Position numbers and translations under genes: made by a program. Positions 1-9,122 of a stretch of DNA of 64,000 bases are shown piece after piece (position 1 is the stretch's first letter; each line of letters begins with the position of its first letter). Location: the NCBI RefSeq assembly GCF_025643595.1, contig NZ_CP102826.1:3658001-3722000 (forward strand), read 5' to 3'. This DNA comes from Saccharopolyspora rosea. Lineage in GTDB: Bacteria > Actinomycetota > Actinomycetes > Mycobacteriales > Pseudonocardiaceae. The notes under the pieces were generated by a model. That model did no database searches. It was not told the origin of the DNA and saw only the letters and a program-made list of their open reading frames with translations.

Positions 1-1
1 C

Positions 2-628
2 GTCGAGTGGTGGAAGGAGGAGTACAAGCTCACCGCCGACCACTACGCCAACTTCATCATCGCCCTGTGCGACGCCCTCGAACTCGAGGACCCGATCTTC
101 ATGGGCTCGTCGTTCGGCGGCAACATCGCACTGCAGCTGGCACTGCGGCGCCCGGACCGCTTCGCCGGTGTGCTCTCGGTCGAAGGCGCCGACTACTCCC
201 CTGGCTTCTACCTCGACTGGTGGCAGCACCCGCACGCCAACGCCGCGCAGGTCTGCGCCAGCGGCGTGTGGGACCTGATGGCGCCGCAGTCACCCGAGGC
301 CGACCGCTGGAAGACCTGGTTCTACTACTCCCAGGGATCCGAGTCGTTCAAGGGCGACCTGCACTTCTACTCGGTCGACCACGACCTGCGGGACAAGCTC
401 GGCGAGATCGATGGCGACCAGTGCCCCGTCGTGATGCTCACCGGTGAGTACGACTACCTCACCACGCCCGCCGACAGCGCGCGAACAGCCGCCCAGATCA
501 AGAACGGCACCTTCATCGAGATGCCGGAGATCGGGCACTTCCCGATGAGCGAGAACCACGAGCGGTTCCGCGTGCACCTGATCGAAGCGCTCAACATCCT
601 GCAGGGCGCGAAGTCCAAAACCGCATGA
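2..628 (+). CDS. Alpha/beta hydrolase, 5' end outside the window
   Basis: The reading frame is already open at base 2, so the N-terminus lies upstream. The visible 208 residues hold the catalytic half of an alpha/beta hydrolase: the nucleophile elbow GSSFGG (Ser about residue 37), an Asp in the segment GEYDYLT and a His in EIGHFPMSENH near the C-terminus, spaced as in the usual Ser-Asp-His triad. The substrate cannot be told from sequence. The gene ends just before a strong hairpin and converges on a MarR-type regulator. The family call is secure; the specific reaction is not. Confidence 0.85.
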   Translation, partial: VEWWKEEYKLTADHYANFIIALCDALELEDPIFMGSSFGGNIALQLALRRPDRFAGVLSVEGADYSPGFYLDWWQHPHANAAQVCASGVWDLMAPQSPEADRWKTWFYYSQGSESFKGDLHFYSVDHDLRDKLGEIDGDQCPVVMLTGEYDYLTTPADSARTAAQIKNGTFIEMPEIGHFPMSENHERFRVHLIEALNILQGAKSKTA

Positions 629-631
629 CAC

Positions 632-671
632 GTGCCGGCCGGCGGGAACCGCCCCGCCCGCCGGCCGGCAC
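632..671. terminator. Bidirectional hairpin terminator
   Basis: A perfect 15-bp GC-rich stem (arms 632-646 and 657-671, loop of 10) lies between two convergent stop codons (628 and 676). No U-tract follows, as is common in actinomycetes. It probably serves both genes. Confidence 0.75.
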
Positions 672-675
672 CACT

Positions 676-1137
676 TCAGCGTTGCAGCGCTGGGACCTGC
701 GTCAGCCCGTGCAGCGCCTCGACCAGCGGGGCGAGTTCCGGGGTCTGCTCCGCGGCAGCGAGCGCCGCTTCCAACGCCGCGTCGTGAGTCGGGCGGGCCC
801 GCTCCAGCAGAGCCCGGCCCGCATCAGTGAGCTCGGTGTAGATCCCCCGCCGGTCCTCTTTGCAAAGAACACGGGTCAGCAGCTCGCGGTCCTCCAGCCG
901 GCTGACCAGTCGCGTCGTCGCGCTGCCGCTGAGCGCCGTGGCGCGGGCGAGCTGCTGCATGCGCATGTGCCAGCCGTCCTGCCGGCCGAGCGCGTCGAGC
1001 ACCGTGTACTCCACGACCGACAGACCATGCTCGGCCTGGAGCGCTTTCTCCATCGCGGCATCAAGCATCCCGTGCAACGCGGCGAGCGTGCGCCAGCCGC
1101 GAGCACGCACCTCGACGGCATCGTCGGCGATTCCCAC
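676..1137 (-). CDS. MarR-family transcriptional regulator
   Basis: A 153-residue winged-helix regulator. Recognition-helix and wing segments are visible (MQQLARATALSGSATTRLVSRLE, then EDRRGIYTELTDAGRALLE), which is the MarR pattern and the family's usual length. I start it at the GTG at 1137 because AGGAGG lies 5 nt upstream; a GTG two codons earlier would sit directly on that ribosome-binding site. The gene stands alone, convergent with the hydrolase, with a palindrome just ahead of its start, suggesting autoregulation. The ligand is unknown. Confidence 0.88.
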   Translation of the reverse strand: MGIADDAVEVRARGWRTLAALHGMLDAAMEKALQAEHGLSVVEYTVLDALGRQDGWHMRMQQLARATALSGSATTRLVSRLEDRELLTRVLCKEDRRGIYTELTDAGRALLERARPTHDAALEAALAAAEQTPELAPLVEALHGLTQVPALQR

Positions 1138-1149
1138 GAGCACCTCCTG

Positions 1150-1250
1150 TCACTACAGCTGTGATACCGGCTCGCACTCATATGAGGCGTCTACAACTAT
1201 ATGCCGCATCACAGTAGGCGTCCATTGAAATAGGCCGCGTCTGCAATTAT
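1150..1250. promoter_or_regulatory. Candidate MarR operators: palindrome plus direct repeats
   Basis: TCACTACAGCTGTGA (1150-1164) is a near-palindrome centred on ACAGCTGT, 13 nt ahead of the MarR start. Further upstream, GGCGTCTACAACTAT (1186-1200) recurs with three changes as CGCGTCTGCAATTAT (1236-1250), 50 bp apart. This AT-richer stretch is the likely promoter. The rest of the gap to 1597 holds no gene I can support. Confidence 0.45.
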
Positions 1251-1597
1251 TGTCTACGCCTGCAAGGCTCAGACGCAGTCAGACAGGAAAGTCCCCGCAC
1301 ATGCCTCTCGCGCTCCTGGCGCTTGCCATCGGCGCGGCATCGTTGAAGATGTAGCACCTCCTTTCTGCCGCCGGAGGCTCAACTTCATCGTTTGCGGTGA
1401 CGCGGTCCTGCTCACGGTGCCGGACATACGGCCGCTTAGTGGGCAGCGCGGAACAGGGACCGAACGACCGCTCGGCGGCATGAGAGGACCTTCGAAAACC
1501 GCCGAGTGCAGGCCGTTGTTGCGATCGCACGATCTGACGGCGCGGGCCGAACTGGCGCAAGCGTCGCGGCGCCGGCCACAACCCGACGCCAGGGACC

Positions 1598-2437
1598 TCA
1601 GGTGAAAGCGCTGATGTGGTCGGCGATGAAGGTGGACAGGCTGCGCGGCGGGGTGCCGGTGATCGATGCCACGTCGTTGGACAGCCACGCCGCATCACCC
1701 CTGGAAATCAGATCGAACACCTGGGCGTTGGAGGCCGCGACTGTCTCGGCGATGCCGGCGCGGATCATCGACGCCCGGTGCTCGCCGGGAGAGACCGGGT
1801 GGTACTCGACGGTGTATCCCAGTGCGTCGGACAGTTCCTTCGCGACATCGGTGAAGGTGACCAGGTCAGGACCGGTCAGCAGGTAGGTGTGGCCGGCGTG
1901 GTCCGTGGGCCGGGTGACGATCGTCGCCGCGGTGGCCGCGACGTCCCGGGCGTCGATCATCCCGAACTGGCCGTCTCCGGCCGCGTTCCACAAGCCTCGC
2001 GTCTGTTTGATCGACGCCGCGAGGGCGAGAACGTTCTGCATGTAGAGGTTCGGCGCGAGCAGTGTGTAGGCCAGGCCGCTGGATCTGAGGTGTGCCTCGA
2101 TCCGCGCGTGGTCTCGGCGCCGGTTGACCGGGGAATCGTGGGACGCCTTGTGGTTGGTGATCTTGACAATGTGTGTCACGCCCTGACGCACTGCGCTGTC
2201 GATGACCGCGATCTCCTGAGCCGGCACGGACGGGGTGACCAGCAGGACGGTGTCGACGCCGCGCATCGCCGCGTCGAGGGTGTCCGGCCGATCGAAGTCG
2301 CCGATGACGATCTGGACATCGCTGCGCGGCAGTCGGGAGGGGTCACGGACCAGCGCCCGCGTGGGATGGTGCCGCGCGGCGAGCAGCCGAACGGCTTCCG
2401 AGCCGACCGTGCCGGTCGCGCCGGTAACCAAGATCAT
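1598..2437 (-). CDS. NmrA-type NAD(P)-binding atypical SDR
   Basis: 279 residues opening with the atypical SDR nucleotide motif GATGTVG at residues 6-12, followed by an NmrA/YwnB-like body (ALVRDPSRL, VDTVLLVTP, YTLLAPNLYMQN, DARDVAATA). Such proteins bind NAD(P) and act as quinone-reductase-like or redox-sensing proteins; the usual Tyr-x3-Lys catalytic pair is not evident. AAGGAG lies 5 nt before the ATG. It is divergent from an HxlR regulator with about 140 bp between, the classic arrangement of an HxlR regulator and the oxidoreductase it controls. Confidence 0.85.
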   Translation of the reverse strand: MILVTGATGTVGSEAVRLLAARHHPTRALVRDPSRLPRSDVQIVIGDFDRPDTLDAAMRGVDTVLLVTPSVPAQEIAVIDSAVRQGVTHIVKITNHKASHDSPVNRRRDHARIEAHLRSSGLAYTLLAPNLYMQNVLALAASIKQTRGLWNAAGDGQFGMIDARDVAATAATIVTRPTDHAGHTYLLTGPDLVTFTDVAKELSDALGYTVEYHPVSPGEHRASMIRAGIAETVAASNAQVFDLISRGDAAWLSNDVASITGTPPRSLSTFIADHISAFT

Positions 2438-2562
2438 GTTTTCTCCTTGGGAGAGGTGGGGTTGAGCAAGCGATGCATGGCGAACGCCGCACGTCGGCAG
2501 TGCGTTGTGGTCGCTAGGTCGATCTTGCGCGCCTCGGTATCAATTGTGAAGTGGGCACCATT

Positions 2563-2580
2563 CAGGTATATAGGTACCTG
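2563..2580. promoter_or_regulatory. Inverted repeat upstream of HxlR gene
   Basis: CAGGTA-N6-TACCTG is a perfect 6-bp inverted repeat ending immediately before the HxlR start and lying in the divergent intergenic region. Its position suits an HxlR-family operator controlling both genes. Confidence 0.5.
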
Positions 2581-2964
2581 ATGGATACCGAGGCTGACTA
2601 CGTGTACTCGGAAGACTGCCCGTCACGGACGGTGCTGGACGTGCTGGCCAACAAGTGGTCGCTCTACATCCTCGGACTGCTGCGGCGTCACGGGCGGCCG
2701 CTGCGCTTCACGGAGCTGCGCCGCCGCATCGAGGGCGTCACCCAGAAGTCCCTCACCCAGGCGCTGCGCAACCTCGAACGCGACGGGCTGGTCAGCCGCA
2801 CCATCTACCCGACCATCCCGCCGCGCGTCGAGTACGCCCTCACCGAACTCGGCGTCGAGGCCGGCACCTTGACCGCCGCGATCGCCGACTGGTCCCGAAC
2901 CAACGCCACCCGCATCCACACGGCCCGCTCCGCCTATGACAACCGACTCACCCAGTCCATGTGA
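2581..2964 (+). CDS. HxlR-family transcriptional regulator
   Basis: A 127-residue winged-helix protein with the family hallmarks: an N-terminal Cys in the segment SEDCP, LANKWSLYILGLL, LRFTELRRRIEGVTQKSLTQ and a wing containing YPTIPPRVEYALTELG. That Cys (about residue 13) matches the redox or electrophile-sensing Cys of YodB/HypR-type members. A GTG 30 nt earlier is in frame but would put coding sequence over the CAGGTA/TACCTG repeat, so I prefer the ATG at 2581. It most likely regulates the divergent SDR. Confidence 0.88.
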   Translation: MDTEADYVYSEDCPSRTVLDVLANKWSLYILGLLRRHGRPLRFTELRRRIEGVTQKSLTQALRNLERDGLVSRTIYPTIPPRVEYALTELGVEAGTLTAAIADWSRTNATRIHTARSAYDNRLTQSM

Positions 2965-3511
2965 GCCTTCCACTGGCTCGGTCACGGTTCGCGCGGCGGC
3001 CACTGCTTCGTCGACACCGCGAGGTCGGTAGCGCGGTCCGTGAATCGCCGGTGATCACTGCGTCACGAATATCCTCAACTCGGCAAAAGCGGACGTCGTC
3101 CAAAATCAGTTCATTGCAACCGCTCGCGGCATAGCGTCGCTCCGCCGATAGATCCGAGCTCGGAGCCGGGGATAGTGCACGTCGCGGACATGCCCGGTAT
3201 GTTGATCAACAGGTCAAAGGCGCACTCGCGAGCAGCACGGCTGGAAAAGTCCAGAACGAACCGCAGGTTCGACTCGTGCTTAGCCCGCACCGCGGGCCAG
3301 GTGTACTGGTAACCTCGGATATCAGAACTTGCGGAATGGGCTGTTGCGCGCCTGCCGGTCGGCCAGGGGTAGCGGTCGTCCGGTGGCCTTCATCGACTCC
3401 GAGAGGGGCTCTATACCGCTGGCCACCGTTCATGCCTGCAGGGAGGTGCCGTGTCGGTTCCGGCGTGGCGGAGATCGGATGCCGATCGTCGACGCCGCCC
3501 TGCGCGGAGGT
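2965..3511. other. Non-coding gap, nothing recognised
   Basis: About 550 bases with no supported gene. Open frames here show no family-like motif and no ribosome-binding site. No convincing terminator or repeat was seen. Confidence 0.5.
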
Positions 3512-3970
3512 TTAGGCGGGCACGGGAAGACCCGGCGCGCTCTTGATCGTCTTCATGGCGAACTGGGAGTTGGTCCTTGCCACCCCGGGCAGGCCGGTGA
3601 GCTTGGTCATGTACACCCGCTCATAGGACTGAAGGTCAGGGACCGCGATCCACAGCAGGTAGTCGGGGTGTCCGAACATCCGCTGGCAGTGCACCACCTC
3701 GTCGATCTCGGCGACTGCGGCTTCGAATGCCTCGATGGTCGCTCGGTCCTGGAGGCCCATCTCGACGTGCAGCAGTACATGGAATCCGCGCCCGACGGCG
3801 GCCGGGTCGACCGCGGCGTGGTAACCGGTGATCACGCCGCTGCTCTCAAGCTGGCGTACCCGGCGCAGGCACGGGGAGGGTGACAGGCCCACGAGGTCCG
3901 CCAGCTCGGTGTTGGCGAGCCGTCCGTCCTCCATCAGGTGCGCAAGAATTGCTCGATCTGTCTTGTCCAC
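3512..3970 (-). CDS. Lrp/AsnC-family transcriptional regulator
   Basis: 152 residues from the GTG at 3970: an N-terminal HTH (DRAILAHLMEDGRLANTELA, then LSPSPCLRRVRQLESSGVITGY) and a C-terminal RAM ligand domain (VHCQRMFGHPDYLLWIAV). These proteins bind amino acids and usually control a neighbouring amino-acid gene; here that is the divergent PLP decarboxylase. The frame is open 15 codons further (ATG 4015), but family members start at the equivalent of VDKTD and the extension runs through a palindrome, so I favour 3970, possibly leaderless. The exact start is uncertain. Confidence 0.87.
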   Translation of the reverse strand: MDKTDRAILAHLMEDGRLANTELADLVGLSPSPCLRRVRQLESSGVITGYHAAVDPAAVGRGFHVLLHVEMGLQDRATIEAFEAAVAEIDEVVHCQRMFGHPDYLLWIAVPDLQSYERVYMTKLTGLPGVARTNSQFAMKTIKSAPGLPVPA

Positions 3971-3983
3971 AGCATAAAATGCT
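3971..3983. promoter_or_regulatory. Candidate Lrp-type operator
   Basis: AGCAT-AAA-ATGCT, a perfect 5-bp inverted repeat with A/T centre, abuts the regulator's proposed start and lies between it and the divergent decarboxylase. Size and AT-rich centre suit an Lrp/AsnC site. Confidence 0.45.
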
Positions 3984-4084
3984 ACACAAGCTCCAATCAT
4001 GAGCATCTTTGGCATCGCGTGTCCTGACGATCTGGCTAGTGTGCCCAGCCAGGAAGTCCTCTACCCACATGCGAGGAGGCGCTG

Positions 4085-5521
4085 ATGCCTGACACTCCGG
4101 CGCTGAGCCTGAACGACGAGGAGCGAATGAGGGCCGGTCGGCTGCTGACCGAGTTCTTCGACGACTACGAGCGCTCGATCCCCCAGCGACCCCTCGTTCC
4201 GGCCTTGGACCGCGAGGTCCTCGCCGACATGCTGACGACGCCGCTGCCGGAGGAGGGCATCGGGGTCGAGGGACTGTTCCGTGAGATCAACCAGAAGATC
4301 CTTCCGAACTCGACCACGGTGGCCCACCCGCGGTTCCTGGCCTACGTACTCGGCCCGCCCAATGGCATCGCGCCTTACGCCGAGGCGATCGCCGCCACCA
4401 TCAACCAGAACTGCAACTTCTGGCAGCTCTCACCGGCGGCAAGCGTGGTCGAGCGGGCCGTGGTCGCGTGGCTTGCTGGACTGTTCGGCTACGGCGAGCA
4501 GGCGGGCGGGATTCTCACCGGAGGAGGGTCCATCGCCACCCTCAACGCGCTGACCACGGCCCTGCACGCCCGGCGCCCCCGCTTTCGTGAGGAGGGTCTG
4601 CAGACAGTCGACCCGACGCTGGTGGTGTACACCTCTGCTGAAGCGCACCGGTGTGTCGACAAGGCCGCAGCGATTCTGGGCATCGGCCTGAACAACGTCC
4701 GCCGTATCGCCACTGATGACCGGTATCGCATGCGCGTCGACGTCCTCGAGAAGGCGATCCGCGCCGATCGGGACGCCGGGCGAGAGCCGTTCTGCGTCGT
4801 GGCCACCCCCGGAACGGTCACCAGCGGTTCCATCGATCCGATCGCAGACATCGCGGATGTGTGCGAACGCCAGGATTTGTGGCTGCACCTCGACGGCGCA
4901 TTCGGCGGGCTGTTCGTGCTCTCCGAACGCAAGCGTGAGGCGTTTCAGGCGTGTTGCCGCGCGAACTCCATTGCCATCGATCCGCACAAGCTGTTGTTCG
5001 CCCCCTTGGAGGCGGGTTGTCTGCTGGTGCGGGACCGCACCAGCCTCACAGACGCTTACGCGTTTTCCGCGTCATACCTGACGGTCGAGGAGGATCCGGT
5101 GATGGTCGACTACATGGACTACGGCCCCCAGCTGTCGCGCGGATTCAAGGCCCTGAAGATCTGGAGCGCTCTGCAGACGTTTGGCATCGGAGCCTTCCGG
5201 TCCGTAATGGACCGCATGCTCGACCTCGCCCGGTATATGGCCGATCTCATCGAGGCCGAACGGGACCTGGAGCTCATGGCACCCGTATCGCTTACCGCCG
5301 TCTGCTTCCGGATCAACGACGCCACTGAAGCCGAGCACAACGCAGCGCTGGCCACCCTTGTCGATGAGGGCACCGCGCTCCTGGGCCCAGCACACCTCAA
5401 CGGCCAGCACGGCATGCGCGCGTGCGTCACCAACTACCGCACCAGCCACAGCGACATCGAGCAGATCGTTGCGCGCCTGGCCCGCATCGCCCGACGCCAC
5501 CGTGCAGCGGCTAACAAGTGA
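4085..5521 (+). CDS. PLP-dependent group II decarboxylase (aromatic or diamino acid type)
   Basis: 478 residues with the fold-type I group II decarboxylase signature: FLAYVLGPPNG and ATINQNCNFWQLSPAAS near the substrate site, the phosphate-binding segment GGILTGGGSIATLNAL, DLWLHLDGAFGG with the PLP-pairing Asp, and the PLP-lysine segment SIAIDPHKLLF around residue 300. Relatives decarboxylate aromatic amino acids, glutamate or 2,4-diaminobutyrate; I cannot choose. GAGGAGG precedes the ATG. It is divergent from an Lrp/AsnC regulator and is followed closely by a broken MFS gene that may once have exported the amine product. Confidence 0.88.
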   Translation: MPDTPALSLNDEERMRAGRLLTEFFDDYERSIPQRPLVPALDREVLADMLTTPLPEEGIGVEGLFREINQKILPNSTTVAHPRFLAYVLGPPNGIAPYAEAIAATINQNCNFWQLSPAASVVERAVVAWLAGLFGYGEQAGGILTGGGSIATLNALTTALHARRPRFREEGLQTVDPTLVVYTSAEAHRCVDKAAAILGIGLNNVRRIATDDRYRMRVDVLEKAIRADRDAGREPFCVVATPGTVTSGSIDPIADIADVCERQDLWLHLDGAFGGLFVLSERKREAFQACCRANSIAIDPHKLLFAPLEAGCLLVRDRTSLTDAYAFSASYLTVEEDPVMVDYMDYGPQLSRGFKALKIWSALQTFGIGAFRSVMDRMLDLARYMADLIEAERDLELMAPVSLTAVCFRINDATEAEHNAALATLVDEGTALLGPAHLNGQHGMRACVTNYRTSHSDIEQIVARLARIARRHRAAANK

Positions 5522-5549
5522 ATCTGCCGGTGTGTCGCACGATTCGCGC

Positions 5550-6604
5550 ATGAGCTACGAATATCATCGAACCTTTGACGGCGGTCGTCACCCGGTGCTG
5601 GGGCTGGTAGGGCTGTGCCTGGCGGCGGCGCTGGTGGTGCTGGAGCCAACGTGCTCAACGTGGCGCTACCGACAATCCAACGACAGCTCGGCGGCGGCCC
5701 GGACGCGGCTCTGTGGGTGCTGGACGGTTACACGCTGACATTCGCCGCGTTGCTGCTCACCGGCGGATCACTGGGCACCCGCTTCGGGGTGCGCCGGGTG
5801 TTCCTGATCGGACTGTGGATGTTCGGCCTGGCCTCGGTGGCCTGCGGACTGGCTGGGGAAACCGGGGAACTCGTCGCCGCCCGGGCGATCCAGGTCATCG
5901 GGGCGGCACTACTGGCCCCGGGATCGTTGGCGCTGATCAGCCACCTGCACCCGGAGCGGCACCGCGCCCGCGCGCTGGGGGCGTGGGCCGGGGTATCCGG
6001 GGCGGCCTTCGCCGCCGGGCCGGTCGTCAGCGGGCTGCTCATCGACACCCTCGGGTGGCGCACGCTGTTCCTGATCAACGTCCCGATGGTCCTCCTCGCG
6101 CTTGCCCTGGTGCACCCGTTCGTGCCCGCGCCCGCCGGGCAGGCACACCGCTTCGACATCGCCGGGCAGGTACTGGCCGTGGTGGGACTCGGCACACTGA
6201 CGGCAGCACTGGTCGAGGTGAGCCGGGTGGGCTGGACCTTGCCGGGCGTACTCGGCGCACTGACCGCCGGGCTGGTCCTGCTGGCCGGATTCGCCGCCGT
6301 GCAGCGGCGCAAGGAGCGCGCGGACGGGGCACCGATGCTGCCGCCGTCGCTGCTGGCGGTCCGGCCCGCCCGGGCGGGCCTGCTGGCCGCCCTGGCCTAC
6401 AACTTCGGTCTCTACGGGATGCTCGTGTTGTACACGTTCCTGCTGCAGGGGTTCCACACCGACCCGCACGCGCACACGCCGTGGGCGATGCTCCTCGTCG
6501 CGGCCGTGTTCGCGGCCGCCGCGATCACCACATGGACCTGGATCCCCCACTCAACGTCCACAGTGGAACCGCAGGAGGAGGTGATCGTCACCCAGGCGGA
6601 GTGA
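5550..6604 (+). pseudogene. DHA2-type MFS transporter, frameshifted and internally deleted
   Basis: The first transmembrane helix (LGLVGLCLAAALVVL) starts from the ATG at 5550, but the next family segment (NVLNVALPTIQRQL) lies in another frame from about 5645. Restoring one base near 5644, so that gtgctggag reads gtgctggacg, rejoins them. The body then runs through motif segments FAALLLTGGSLGTRFGVRR and HRARALGAWAGVSGAAFAAGP, but after LQGFHTD jumps to a last helix and ends at about 350 residues, against about 470 for a 14-helix member. Around 130 residues seem missing. Either it is dead or the sequence has errors here. Confidence 0.75.
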
Positions 6605-6739
6605 ACCGCCACCGTGGGACATGGGCAGCAGCGGTCCGCCGATCCTGTGCTGAGCGGGTGGTCTTGAACTTCGCCCAGGCAGCCCGCTCGATCTCCCGAG
6701 CCCTTGACCCCAGCCGCAAGCTCCCTCCCCGTCCGACAC

Positions 6740-7094
6740 CGCGGTCATGGATTCCCCCCTTCGCCCGCACGGACGCACCATCGGCTACGCGCGAGACCAG
6801 TCGATCAGCGCCTGGCTGCCCAGCTCGTCCAGCACCGCGCCTGGGCCACAGCCCAGCCTTGGCCCACTCTGTGAACCGGCGATGCGCAGTCGGCACGGTG
6901 ACACCGACGGACGGTGGCAGCAGTCGCCAGGCGCATCCACTGGTCAGCACGAACACGATCGCGGTGAACACCGCACGGTCGTCCACCGGCGCCGTTCCTC
7001 CGCCCTGGCGACGGCGGCTGAACTGCGGAATCAATGGTTCGGTCAACTTCCACAGTTCGTCCGGCACCAACCGTCGCGACAGATCATCAGCCAC
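6740..7094 (-). pseudogene. IS5-type transposase, N-terminal half, degenerate
   Basis: Reading from 7094 the frame gives the typical N-terminal half of an actinobacterial IS5-family transposase: LVPDELWKLTEPLIP, DDRAVFTAIVFVLTSGCAWRLLP and TAHRRFTEWAKAGLWPR. The frame then shifts (the next expected segment appears in a second frame as RCWTSWAARR) and returns as DGASVRAKGG before similarity ends. No catalytic C-terminal half is present. It lies next to the broken MFS gene; the matching C-terminal half of a related element is at 44.4-44.9 kb. Confidence 0.7.
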
Positions 7095-7329
7095 AACAAC
7101 CGATCACGACACATGACGATCAATCCACATGAGACATCCTCCAAATTCTTGGAAAAATCGCGTTGCAAGAAGCCGGATAACGTCCGTCGCTACTTCAAGC
7201 CGTCGGCCGGGGCCATCGCTGAGGTGTTTTGTGGCCTGCGCCGTGAGCTTCAATTCAGGCGTGTCGTGGTGGCCGGCGGGCAGGGGCGGTGAGACGTGCG
7301 TTGACGTTGCCGCCCGCTGCGCGCCCCGG

Positions 7330-7797
7330 TTACGGGTGGGCGTCGTTGACCTTGAGAGGGTCTCCGGTGTTGGAGACGAAGACGACCAAGAGCCTGGCCC
7401 GGTCCGTCTGGCTGGTGTTCTCCGTGAGGACGTGGTGGGTGCCTGGCGGCTCGACCCAGTTCTCGCCTTGGCGGTACGTGCCGACGGGCTTGTCGTCGAG
7501 CGCGCTGCGCACGCTGCCTTCGAGGACGTAGGCGTAGACGAAAGCCTCGCCGTGCCGGTGCGGCGCCGCGCGGGCACCGGGCGGGAAGTCGACGATCGCT
7601 GAGGTGAAAGTCTTGCCCTGAACATTCGGAAGGGGCTGCTGGAGCAGGGGGGTCAGGGTTTCGGTGGGTGGCTGCGATGCCGTGCTGGCCCTCGGAGCCG
7701 TGGCGGCGCCGAGCTGGTCCGGCGCGGTGCAGGCCCCGGCCAGCGTGGCAACGGCCAGGAAGCCACCGGCAATGCGCATTCCGATCATGAGGGGCAT
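7330..7797 (-). CDS. Secreted cupin-domain lipoprotein
   Basis: 155 residues with a short signal peptide ending in the lipobox LAGAC (Cys about residue 23), so predicted to be lipid-anchored outside the membrane. A single cupin domain follows, with metal-ligand motif PHRHGEAFVYAYVLEG and second motif PPGTHHVLTEN. Cupins of this type bind a metal and may detoxify or sense a small molecule; the reaction is unknown. It lies 5 bp downstream of the MDR oxidoreductase on the same strand, so the two are probably co-transcribed. A second ATG three codons in is also possible. Confidence 0.8.
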   Translation of the reverse strand: MPLMIGMRIAGGFLAVATLAGACTAPDQLGAATAPRASTASQPPTETLTPLLQQPLPNVQGKTFTSAIVDFPPGARAAPHRHGEAFVYAYVLEGSVRSALDDKPVGTYRQGENWVEPPGTHHVLTENTSQTDRARLLVVFVSNTGDPLKVNDAHP

Positions 7798-7802
7798 CCT
7801 GT

Positions 7803-8723
7803 TCAGTCTTCGGCGACGCGGATGATCGTCTTGCCCGGGATGCGCTCGCCGGCGGCGAATGCGGCGGGTGCTTCGGCGAGCGGCCGTACGGCGCCGACGA
7901 CCGGCTTCAGCCGTCCGTCCCTCAGCCGCGTGACGAGGTCGGCGAGCCGGGCGCGGTCGGGTTCGACGACGAAGAAGACGGCCCTCCCGTCCGTGGGCTG
8001 GACCTGGGGCGGCATGGCGATGGTGACGAGCGTGCCGCCGGGGCGCACCAGGGCGGCCGAGCGGGCGAGAATGTCTCCGCCGATCACGTCAAACACGACG
8101 TCGACCTCGCCGACGCCCTCCAGCTTCTCAGTCTGAAGGTCGAAGAAGGTGGCCACGCCGAGCGCGAGCGCCTGGTCCCGGTGGGAGCTCCGGCCGGTCC
8201 CGATAACGCGGGCGCCGACTTCGCGGGCGAGCTGCACCGCGATCGACCCCACACCGCCCCCAGCGCCGTGGATCAGGACGGTCTGGCCAGTGACCAGGCG
8301 GCCGTGGTCGAACAAGCCCTGCCAGGCAGTCAGTCCGGAGATCGGCAGCGCGGCCGCCACCGTGTGGTCAACCTCCGCCGGCAGCGGTGCGAGGTTGCGG
8401 GCCTCCACCGCGGCGTACTCGGCGAGCGAGCCGTTGCGGGCCCAGTCGGTCAGTCCGAACACCCGCTGGCCAACACTCAAGCCGGTGGTGCCGTATCCCA
8501 GTTCGACGACGACACCCGACAGCTCGTGGCCGGGCACGCTCGGTGTCCTGTCACGGCCCGCGCGATCGGTCCACGTGGTCGACCAGTCCAGTTCCCCGGG
8601 GGTGAAACCCGCGGCATGCACCCGCACGATGACGTCGTTCTGGGCCGCGAGCGGGTAAGGCAGGTCCGTCTGGGACAGCCCTGCGATACCGGCGTCTCGG
8701 TCTCGAACAGTGATGGCTTGCAT
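7803..8723 (-). CDS. NADP-dependent medium-chain reductase (quinone oxidoreductase-like)
   Basis: 306 residues of the zinc-independent MDR family: N-terminal GroES-like domain (DVIVRVHAAGFTPGELDW, PGHELSGVV) and the nucleotide motif HGAGGGVGSIAVQLAREVGARVIGTG. No zinc-ligand cysteines are present, so quinone or enone reduction with NADPH is likely. I start at ATG 8723 (MQAITV) because AAGGA lies just upstream; the longer frame has no such site. It is followed by the cupin lipoprotein in the same direction. Confidence 0.87.
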   Translation of the reverse strand: MQAITVRDRDAGIAGLSQTDLPYPLAAQNDVIVRVHAAGFTPGELDWSTTWTDRAGRDRTPSVPGHELSGVVVELGYGTTGLSVGQRVFGLTDWARNGSLAEYAAVEARNLAPLPAEVDHTVAAALPISGLTAWQGLFDHGRLVTGQTVLIHGAGGGVGSIAVQLAREVGARVIGTGRSSHRDQALALGVATFFDLQTEKLEGVGEVDVVFDVIGGDILARSAALVRPGGTLVTIAMPPQVQPTDGRAVFFVVEPDRARLADLVTRLRDGRLKPVVGAVRPLAEAPAAFAAGERIPGKTIIRVAED

Positions 8724-8825
8724 GACAGTCCTTGCTGGGAGGGGATCGAGCGAGCGCACCTGCTCGCGAGCGTTCCCCCGTCGTCTCGTTTTTCGTTCTC
8801 GTCAGGGAAACGAGGCAGCCCCTCG

Positions 8826-8839
8826 CCCCCCCCCCCCCC
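8826..8839. repeat. Poly-C homopolymer tract (14 C)
   Basis: Fourteen consecutive C residues in the about 400-bp gap between the MDR gene and the HD-domain gene. Long homopolymers are rare even in GC-rich genomes and are prone to slippage and sequencing error. The rest of the gap shows no supported gene. Confidence 0.9.
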
Positions 8840-9122
8840 GCGGGTTTGCGCCCGAACCGCGCGCATACTCGGCATGACGATCACTTCGCCCCACGGACCA
8901 CTTCCCCAGTAGGGTAGGCAAGTACCGCAGGTCCGCCCAGGGCAATACGACCCCAGCGAACCGGGTCCCTCGCTCGGAACTATCAGGCCACAAGACCGAG
9001 CACAGCTTGCGCTGTCATTGGTCGTGGTCAGCGTGGGTTGAAGATGCAAACGGCAGTTGCCTGCCGTCGTGTGGCGTCTTTGGTCGTGGTTTGGGTTGGG
9101 TTCGGTGGGAAACCCTGAGCTC

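Noticed and set aside
7095-7329. Short frame VRRYFKPSAGAIAEVF resembling recombinase-type C-termini
   Set aside because: Too short and without a conserved Arg/Tyr or Ser catalytic site; recorded as unsupported.
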